The notes beneath the pieces were generated by a model. That model worked only from the letters and a program-made list of their open reading frames with translations. It was not told the origin of the DNA and made no database searches. DNA of 64,000 nt from Pseudomonas folii (GTDB lineage Bacteria > Pseudomonadota > Gammaproteobacteria > Pseudomonadales > Pseudomonadaceae). Positions 58,127-64,000 of the stretch are shown here, piece after piece. Position 1 is the first letter of the stretch. Each line of letters begins with the position of its first letter. The position numbers were made by a program, and so were the translations under genes. The stretch is taken from NCBI RefSeq assembly GCF_014357575.1, contig NZ_JACONW010000008.1, positions 1 through 64,000 of the forward strand. The letters run 5' to 3'.

Positions 58127-58600
58127 GTGCTGAAAACGAGCGTTCCAGCTCAAAAACAACAAGGGACTCACTGCCAATGCGGCTGCGCACTCAAGCGTAT
58201 AGGTGAATACGCCAGCGAGAAGCTGGACTACACGCCGGGCGTATTTATCGTTGAATGCCACATCCGTGGCAAATGGGTCAGCGATGATTGCGAAACACTG
58301 ATTCAGGCGCCGGTTCCGGCGCAGATCATCGACAAGGGTATCCCGGCAGCTGGGCTTCTGGCGCACATCATGATCGCCAGGTTTGCCGACCATCTTCCGC
58401 TTTACCGCCAGGATCGATTTTGATTCGAGCCGGCCTGGCGATTCCACGTTCAACATTGGCCCAGTGGGTAGGCGTGACGGGGGGCAGTTGCGGCCTCTGG
58501 TTGATGCATTGAACGACGTGGTACTCAAATAGCACGTCATCCACGCCGATGAAACTCGTGCAGATGCTCGCTCCAGGTTTGAAGAAACACAAAGCAGTTC
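58127..58600 (+). pseudogene. broken IS66-family transposase fragment
   Basis: Zinc-finger-like CQCGCALKRIGEYASEKLDY, then PVPAQIIDKGIPAAGLLAHIM and FADHLPLYRQDR in one frame, continuing as IRAGLAIPRSTLAQWVG in another after an apparent single-base loss near 58420, and as VDAL..HVIHADET with a stop further on. These are the middle parts of the IS66 TnpC transposase. Both ends, TnpA/TnpB and terminal repeats are missing. The end abuts the ABM monooxygenase gene, so insertion and decay shaped this junction. Confidence 0.8.
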
Positions 58601-58602
58601 TT

Positions 58603-58947
58603 TCATTCATGAGCTTGTTTGCTATCGCCCGGCGCTTGATCACGATCCTCAAGACTATAATCTCGAACTACTTGAGCGATGCGCAGGTGATAGTCATCGA
58701 AAACCTGCCTGCGGCCTGCTAATTGAGCCGAACGATGTAGCTCAAGGCCGCGCCACCGCTTAATAGCTTCCTCGTCACGCCAAAATGACAGTGAGAGAAC
58801 CTTTCCTGGTTCACTTAGGCTTTGGAAACGCTCAACTGAGATGAAACCATCCAGCTCTGCTAGCAATGGTCTCAGTTGAGCGGCAAGGTCAAGATACCGC
58901 GGGTATTGCTCCTCATGAGGCCATGCTTCAAAGATAACTGCGATCAT
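58603..58947 (-). CDS. antibiotic biosynthesis monooxygenase (ABM) domain protein
   Basis: 114 aa dimeric ferredoxin-like fold: IAVIFEAWPHEEQYPRYLDLAAQLRPLL, FISVERFQSL and LSLSFWRDEEAIKRWRGLELHRSAQ follow the ABM pattern of strand, helix, strand and conserved W/H. Such proteins act as cofactor-free oxygenases, haem-degrading enzymes or stress proteins. Its ATG overlaps the P450 stop by 4 bp (ATGA), so both are made together and may act on one substrate. Confidence 0.82.
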   Translation of the reverse strand: MIAVIFEAWPHEEQYPRYLDLAAQLRPLLAELDGFISVERFQSLSEPGKVLSLSFWRDEEAIKRWRGLELHRSAQLAGRRQVFDDYHLRIAQVVRDYSLEDRDQAPGDSKQAHE

Positions 58948-60104
58948 TGCTGAGTTTCCCGATCACGATAAAAATGAGGGATGCGACCATTAAGGGAGGG
59001 CAAATAACTCCACCGATAAGGACGGGCAGACGAGGCTGGTTGTCGATGCAGCCATGCCAAAACCGCCTCAGAGGCGATAGTCAACGCAAGTTGCTGGCCA
59101 GGACATTTATGTCGTCCTGAGCCAAAGCTGAAAGTTCGTCGTTGCGTTCGTTTGACCAAGAGTCTATCGGGGTCTGAGTTCGCGTAGGGATCTCTATTGG
59201 CTGAAGCAAGTAACACTAGAACGGTATCACCCGCCTCCAGGACGATGTCTCCGATAGTGCATCTCTTCGCAACGAATCGCCGGGTGTTTTGCACGGGCGA
59301 GCCGTAGCGCGCTACCTCTTCCACCAAGTCTGCAACGAGCATCTGCGTAGGTTGCATGTCTTTAATCAGATCAGGGTTAAGATGGAGCGCTACAAGGGTG
59401 TTGCCGATCAGGCCCGCGGTGGCTTCGCAGGTCTGTGACAACAGGCCGATCAGGTTAGCGATCAATGCATCATGATCTCTCCAGTCGGTGGCTTCGCATC
59501 CGCTCCAGATATGGCTCAAGAAGCGGTTACTTTCATCGTCGTTACTCAGCAGCGCGCTGAATAATTGACTAAGTCGAGTGGCCCCGGAATTAGCTTCACC
59601 GAGTTGAATTTCGCTGCTTAACGGCGACAGGCAGGCGACAAAATCCCGTGTCAGCCTCGCTACTTCCTGTAGCCGGCTGGATGGTAGGCCTATCAAGGCG
59701 GCAACAACGGAAACCGGTAACGTGAACATCAACTCATCTACGTTTTCGATCGGGTTATCGAGGGTCTCGACCACACGTGACACGATGTCTGCGATGCTAT
59801 CTGTCTCGACAGAGGCCAAGGCAGGTTCAATAGCCATCCTGGGGCACAGGTGCTGCGGGCCGTCGTTCATGCGCATCAAACGACCGAAAATCGTTCCTGC
59901 CACGCCTTGCGCAATCGCGTGAGGAATCGGCTCGTTTAGCGGACGCACCCGACAGTCGGGATGCCCCAGAATGGCTTGGACAGCTTTGGCACTACTTGCA
60001 ATCCATAAGCGAAGATCTGCATCGAATAGCAGGCCGTTTTGTCGCCTGAGGCCTGAGTAATAAATGTAGGGATCAGCATGGGTAGCTGCTTCAAAAGGCG
60101 TCAT
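58944..60104 (-). CDS. cytochrome P450
   Basis: 386 aa soluble bacterial P450. Haem loop FSFGSGRHKCPGQQ with Cys334 as iron ligand, K-helix ExxR as Glu263-Arg266 (EEVAR), and an I-helix read as ..QTCEATAGLIGN.., where the usual acid-Thr pair is split by one residue. The ATG at 60104 has AGGA eight bases upstream, while a GTG six codons earlier lacks one. No ferredoxin or reductase gene is adjacent, so it borrows redox partners. Divergent from an ArsR-type regulator, coupled to the ABM gene. Substrate unknown. Confidence 0.92.
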   Translation of the reverse strand: MTPFEAATHADPYIYYSGLRRQNGLLFDADLRLWIASSAKAVQAILGHPDCRVRPLNEPIPHAIAQGVAGTIFGRLMRMNDGPQHLCPRMAIEPALASVETDSIADIVSRVVETLDNPIENVDELMFTLPVSVVAALIGLPSSRLQEVARLTRDFVACLSPLSSEIQLGEANSGATRLSQLFSALLSNDDESNRFLSHIWSGCEATDWRDHDALIANLIGLLSQTCEATAGLIGNTLVALHLNPDLIKDMQPTQMLVADLVEEVARYGSPVQNTRRFVAKRCTIGDIVLEAGDTVLVLLASANRDPYANSDPDRLLVKRTQRRTFSFGSGRHKCPGQQLALTIASEAVLAWLHRQPASSARPYRWSYLPSLNGRIPHFYRDRETQQ

Positions 60105-60178
60105 TCCAGAAGTCCTGTTCACAAAGAACGGCTACTATCGGACATCCTTCATGGTGACGATTCGCTCAGGAACGAAAT

Positions 60179-60949
60179 ATGGACGCTCGAAGCAATGACA
60201 CCGCGACTTCCAGGGTAGCCGGGGCTATTGCCGAACCAGCGAGGACTAAAATGCTTTGTTCGCTGATGGACGGCCACGCCCGTACCAGTACCGAAATGGC
60301 CGTCATCGCCGACGTCAGTGCATCCACGGCGAGCGCGCATTTGGCAAGACTAAAAGAGGACTGTTTGGTAAAGCTGCACACGCAGGGCAGGCATCGTTAC
60401 TACAGTCTGGCTGACGCGCAAGTGGCCCAGGCTATTGAGGCCCTCATGGTGATCAGCCAAAACGCAGATGCACAATATGTGTCCACGACCCCAACCCGAT
60501 TGCAGTTCGCGCGTACCTGTTATGACCATATGGCAGGAACACTGGCTGTACAACTGCACGATCATTTCATGGCGTCAGGCTGGTTAGTCGTGCCGGTTTC
60601 CGGGGAGAGTATGTATCAGCTTACGATGAGCGGCGAAAAAGCCATGACCCATCTCGGTATCGAGATAGGAAAAGTAAGGGCACAACGGCGGCGTTTCGCG
60701 TGCGCCTGCCTGGACTGGAGCATGCGGCGCCCTCATCTTGCCGGAGCACTTGGCGCGGCTTTTCTACAGACGGTCATAAGCCGCGAGTGGGTTATCCAAG
60801 ACCTTGATAGTCGGGCACTCGCATTGACATCCAAGGGCCGAAAGGAGCTGTCTGGCCGATTCGGGATCATGCTGGAAAACAATGAGAGGGAGAGATCAGT
60901 CGTGGGGAATGCGACACGACCCGCCGAGCATGCTTTGCCAGCGCGATAA
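60179..60949 (+). CDS. ArsR-family winged-helix regulator with extra C-terminal domain
   Basis: 256 aa, much longer than typical ArsR (about 110). Winged HTH at about 10-90 (AIAEPARTKMLCSLMDGHARTSTEMAVIADVSASTASAHLARL); no metal-binding ELCVCDL motif. The additional ~150 residues with CACLDWSMRRPHLAGALGAAF (Cys pair and Trp) look like the C-terminal part found in long ArsR members. Diverges from the P450-ABM pair with 74 bp between starts, and is most likely their repressor; GTTC-5-GAAC at 60117-60129 is a candidate operator half. Confidence 0.85.
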   Translation: MDARSNDTATSRVAGAIAEPARTKMLCSLMDGHARTSTEMAVIADVSASTASAHLARLKEDCLVKLHTQGRHRYYSLADAQVAQAIEALMVISQNADAQYVSTTPTRLQFARTCYDHMAGTLAVQLHDHFMASGWLVVPVSGESMYQLTMSGEKAMTHLGIEIGKVRAQRRRFACACLDWSMRRPHLAGALGAAFLQTVISREWVIQDLDSRALALTSKGRKELSGRFGIMLENNERERSVVGNATRPAEHALPAR

Positions 60950-61104
60950 TTACTTATCCCTTCAACCAGGCATCTATCAAGAAGCGTGCATTGCTTCGCG
61001 TACCCATCGAAAATCAACCTGTATTAGCGGGACGCATACGGCGGAAAAGAAAAGGCAGATTTTGTAGGTCTGCAGGGCGCCGGAGAAGGCGGGGAATTGC
61101 GGAC

Positions 61105-61150
61105 CGAAAACAACAAGGGCCTACGCCAGAAACCTGGGTAAGCCCTTGAT
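61105..61150 (-). terminator. terminator of tRNA-Leu
   Basis: On minus AAGGGCTTACCCAG, loop GTTT, CTGGCGTAGGCCCTT, then GTTGTTTTC, just behind the tRNA. Copied at 53631-53676. Confidence 0.85.
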
Positions 61151-61156
61151 TTTAAA

Positions 61157-61242
61157 TGGTGCCCCGAGCCGGGGTCGAACCGGCACGTCCAAAGGACGAG
61201 GGATTTTAAGTCCCTTGCGTCTACCAATTTCGCCATCGGGGC
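61157..61242 (-). tRNA. tRNA-Leu(TAA)
   Basis: 86 nt with encoded CCA: acceptor GCCCCGA/TCGGGGC, long variable arm (CGTCCTTTGGACG), anticodon loop CTTAAAA with TAA, T-arm GCCGGTTCGACCCCGGC. On the opposite strand to the Gly/Cys pair. Confidence 0.97.
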
Positions 61243-61262
61243 GGTAGCGCTGAAGAGCAGGG

Positions 61263-61291
61263 AATATATACACCCAACCCCCTTGAAGCAA
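61263..61291 (-). promoter_or_regulatory. promoter of tRNA-Leu
   Basis: On minus TTGCTT, 17 bp, TATATT, with transcription start near 61256, 14 nt before the tRNA. Confidence 0.6.
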
Positions 61292-61403
61292 GCCCGCAAG
61301 ATATTGAAATAAGACAAGATCTTGCATTTTGGGCCAGAAAGAACGTGAGGGCCTCGTCTGTCGGGACCGAGACCCTTGCTGAGCAGGCAACCTGCGGACC
61401 GTA

Positions 61404-63959
61404 TCAGGCGTTTAGAACCTGCCTCAAAAACGGCGCGGTTTTGCTCGCTGCAACTTTCACCACCTGCTCCGGAGTTCCGGCAGCCACGATCTCGCCGCCC
61501 TGATCGCCTGCGCCGGGGCCTATGTCGATCACCCAGTCGCTTTGGGCCACGACGCGCATTTCATGCTCGACAACCACAACGCTGTTGCCAGCATCCACCA
61601 GAAGGTTGAGTTGTTTCAACAAGCGGTCGACGTCGGTCGGGTGCAGGCCGGTGGTAGGTTCATCCAAGACGTACAACGTTGCGCCGCGCTGAGTGCGTTG
61701 CAGCTCGGTGGCGAGTTTGATGCGCTGTGCTTCACCGCCCGACAGCTCTGTCGCGGGTTGCCCGAGGCGCAGATAACCCAGGCCGATATCGCGGAGCACG
61801 GTCAGCGGCCTTAGCACCGCAGGTTCGTCTTTGAACAACGCTACCGCGTCATCCACGGTGAGTCGAAGCACTTCGGCGATATTCAATCCTTCCCAGGTGA
61901 TGGTCAGGGTTTCAGGGTTGTAGCGCGCACCTTGGCAGGTAGAGCAGGGTGCGTAGACGCTGGGCATGAAGAGCAGCTCAACACTGACAAAGCCTTCGCC
62001 TTCGCAAACCGGGCATCGTCCTTTGGCAACGTTGAAGGAGAACTGACCCGCGTCGTAGCCTTTCTTGCGTGATTCTGGGGTGGCGGCGAACAGCTTGCGC
62101 ACCTGATCGAAGAGGCCCGTGTACGTGGCGAGGTTTGAACGTGGGGTTCGGCCAATGGGTTTCTGGTCGACCTTGATGAGCCTGCGAATCGCGTCCAGTC
62201 CGCTGACAACCTTGCCGCTGGCGGATTGCGGAGCGTCGTCTTCCAGGCTCGGCGCATCGGTCTCGGTATTTTCAGTGACATGGCCCAGATGCGAGCCCAC
62301 CAGCTCAAGCAGCGCATGGCTGACGAGGCTGGATTTGCCCGAGCCGGATATACCCGTGACTGAGGTAAAGCAGCCTAGGGGAAATGCAGCATCGAGGCTG
62401 TTCAGGTTATTGCGCGTGACACCTTCCAGCTTCAGCCAGTCGGTTGCGTTGCGTCGCTTCGGTTTACCGGCTTTGTGTTCGGCAAACAGGTGTAACCGGG
62501 TCTGGGACTCTTCGACTTCCGCAAGTCCGGCCGGCGGACCGCTGTAAAGAACGCGCCCGCCGTGTTCGCCAGCCGCTGGGCCGACATCGATCAGCCAGTC
62601 AGCGCGGCGCATGGTTTCCAGATCATGCTCGACCACAAACAGTGAGTTGCCCGCGGCTTTCAAGCGTTGCAGGGCGCTGAACAGTGCCTCGCCGTCAGCG
62701 GGATGCAGCCCGGCAGAGGGTTCGTCCAGCACGTAAATAACGCCGAACAGCTGCGAGCCGAGTTGTGTCGCCAGACGCAGTCGTTGCAGTTCTCCGGACG
62801 ACAGGGTTGGCGTACTGCGTTCCAGTGCCAGATAACCTAGGCCCAGATCGGCCAGGGTACTGACTCTCGCCAAAAGATCCTGAGCGATCCTTTGCGCAGC
62901 AATACGTTTCTCGATAGACAGCTCGGCTTCAAGTGGCGCGTCGGAGGCGGCGACGGGACGCAACACCTCAGCCAGTTGCAGCAGAGACATCTGGCCCAGT
63001 TCACCGATATCGAAACCGGCAAACTTCACTGACAGTGCGGCCTGCGTCAGGCGCTTGCCTTCACACAGTGCGCACGGGCTGCCGATCATGAATTGTGCAA
63101 CGCGCTTCTTCATCAGGGCGCTTTGCGAGTGTGTGAAGGTGTGCAGCACGTAGCGACGTGCCCCGGTGAAAGTGCCTTGATAGCTGGGTTCAAGTTTCTG
63201 TTTCAGGGCCTTGCGGGTCTCTGCAGGTGTCAGGCCGCCGTAAACCGGCACGGTGGGTTGTTCGTCGGTGAACAGAATCCAGTCCCGCTGCTTCTTCGGC
63301 AAGTCGCGCCATGGAATGTCCACGTCGTAGCCAAGGGTGACGAGAATATCCCGCAGGTTCTGGCCTTGCCATGCAGTAGGCCACGAGGCGATGGCACGCT
63401 GGCGAATGGTCAACGAATCATCCGGGACCATCGACTGTTCAGTCACCTCATAAACCCGACCCAAGCCATGGCACTGCGGACAGGCCCCCTGAGGCGTATT
63501 GGGCGAGAAGTCCTCGGCGTACAGCATAGGCTGCCCGGCGGGGTAGCTGCCCGCGCGGGAGTACAGCATGCGGATCAGGCTCGACAGGGTCGTCACACTC
63601 CCCACCGAGGAACGTGTGCTCGGCGTGCCGCGCTGCTGTTGCAAGGCTACTGCCGGGGGCAGCCCTTCGATAGAGTCCACATCAGGCACGCCAACCTGAT
63701 CGATCAGTCTTCTGGCGTAGGGCGCAACTGATTCAAAGTAGCGGCGCTGGGCTTCGGCATACAGCGTCGAGAACGCCAGCGAAGATTTGCCCGAACCGGA
63801 AACGCCGGTGAACACCACCAGCGCGTCACGGGGCACATCCACGTCGACGTTTTTCAGATTGTGCTCGCGTGCGCCGCGTACTCGCACGAAACCGTTGTGC
63901 TGCTGAGGTGCTGCGGCGGAGAGGGTCTTTTCGTCGGGAGGGGTGTGCTGTGAAGTCAT
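61404..63959 (-). CDS. UvrA2-type excinuclease paralogue
   Basis: 851 aa, about 90 shorter than UvrA. Two ABC modules: Walker [10 protein letters not shown] near 52-60 and GISGSGKSS in the second half; signatures [12 protein letters not shown] and [12 protein letters not shown]; Walker [13 protein letters not shown] and [12 protein letters not shown]. Zinc fingers [15 protein letters not shown] and [17 protein letters not shown] are present. The N-terminal region that binds UvrB is much reduced, the mark of class II UvrA (UvrA2, also DrrC-like), associated with DNA-damage or drug tolerance rather than normal excision repair. Stand-alone; the window ends 41 bp upstream of its ATG. Confidence 0.9.
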   Translation of the reverse strand: MTSQHTPPDEKTLSAAAPQQHNGFVRVRGAREHNLKNVDVDVPRDALVVFTGVSGSGKSSLAFSTLYAEAQRRYFESVAPYARRLIDQVGVPDVDSIEGLPPAVALQQQRGTPSTRSSVGSVTTLSSLIRMLYSRAGSYPAGQPMLYAEDFSPNTPQGACPQCHGLGRVYEVTEQSMVPDDSLTIRQRAIASWPTAWQGQNLRDILVTLGYDVDIPWRDLPKKQRDWILFTDEQPTVPVYGGLTPAETRKALKQKLEPSYQGTFTGARRYVLHTFTHSQSALMKKRVAQFMIGSPCALCEGKRLTQAALSVKFAGFDIGELGQMSLLQLAEVLRPVAASDAPLEAELSIEKRIAAQRIAQDLLARVSTLADLGLGYLALERSTPTLSSGELQRLRLATQLGSQLFGVIYVLDEPSAGLHPADGEALFSALQRLKAAGNSLFVVEHDLETMRRADWLIDVGPAAGEHGGRVLYSGPPAGLAEVEESQTRLHLFAEHKAGKPKRRNATDWLKLEGVTRNNLNSLDAAFPLGCFTSVTGISGSGKSSLVSHALLELVGSHLGHVTENTETDAPSLEDDAPQSASGKVVSGLDAIRRLIKVDQKPIGRTPRSNLATYTGLFDQVRKLFAATPESRKKGYDAGQFSFNVAKGRCPVCEGEGFVSVELLFMPSVYAPCSTCQGARYNPETLTITWEGLNIAEVLRLTVDDAVALFKDEPAVLRPLTVLRDIGLGYLRLGQPATELSGGEAQRIKLATELQRTQRGATLYVLDEPTTGLHPTDVDRLLKQLNLLVDAGNSVVVVEHEMRVVAQSDWVIDIGPGAGDQGGEIVAAGTPEQVVKVAASKTAPFLRQVLNA

Positions 63960-64000
63960 CGTCCAGCCTTGTCATTGAATAAAGGCGACGGCACGGCCCA

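Noticed and set aside
58037-58606. 189-codon minus-strand frame
   Set aside because: Antisense to the IS66 transposase remnant, whose plus-strand motifs are clear.

Overview
The window is a stretch of a Pseudomonas chromosome, most likely from the fluorescens/syringae lineage. The evidence is the gacA-uvrC-pgsA-tRNA-Gly-tRNA-Cys block, the glgE-treS/maltokinase-glgB operon, a yejABEF-type peptide transporter, a 3-hydroxybutyrate locus with its sigma-54 activator, and several families of REP-like palindromes between genes. No replication origin, CRISPR array or intact prophage is visible.

Layout. 0.2-3.4 kb: an SDR oxidoreductase, a MocR-type regulator and an MgtC-like membrane protein. 3.7-11.3 kb: the GlgE pathway (trehalose to maltose, maltose-1-phosphate, linear then branched alpha-glucan). 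11.6-17.9 kb: a large autotransporter, an EEP-family hydrolase, an MFS transporter and an exported beta-propeller lactonase-like protein. 18-22 kb: the ABC-F protein YbiT, a hemerythrin-like protein and small exported or hypothetical proteins. 22-25.6 kb: a four-gene set of RidA, IclR regulator, PLP lyase of the D-serine dehydratase family and 2-keto-3-deoxygluconate-type kinase; I read it as catabolism of an amino-sugar acid such as D-glucosaminate. 25.8-32.1 kb: a parvulin, a PilU-like ATPase, and the 3-hydroxybutyrate dehydrogenase/GntP permease/sigma-54 activator locus. 32.2-37.7 kb: the yej ABC transporter. 38-40.2 kb: a second parvulin and a DAHP synthase preceded by what looks like a peptide-controlled attenuator. 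40.4-44.6 kb: two phage-like HTH regulators, gacA, uvrC, pgsA and two tRNAs.

From the tRNA-Cys terminator to the tRNA-Leu near 61.2 kb the DNA is accessory in character: short orphan proteins, an epimerase/regulator pair, PhzF, Kup, a broken IS66 transposase, a superinfection-immunity-like membrane protein, orphan immunity-like proteins and an ArsR/P450/ABM-monooxygenase cassette. A decayed tRNA-Leu-like copy with its terminator lies at 53.6-53.7 kb. It matches the intact tRNA-Leu at 61.2 kb, so the 7.4 kb between them may be an island or the product of a tRNA duplication. The window ends in a UvrA2-type excinuclease paralogue.

The least ordinary signals are the DAHP synthase leader (a 47-codon reading frame ending in an aromatic cluster, a strong terminator, then a second Tyr-rich mini-ORF), the decayed tRNA pair, the amino-sugar-acid operon, and the set of tiny genes at 53-58 kb.
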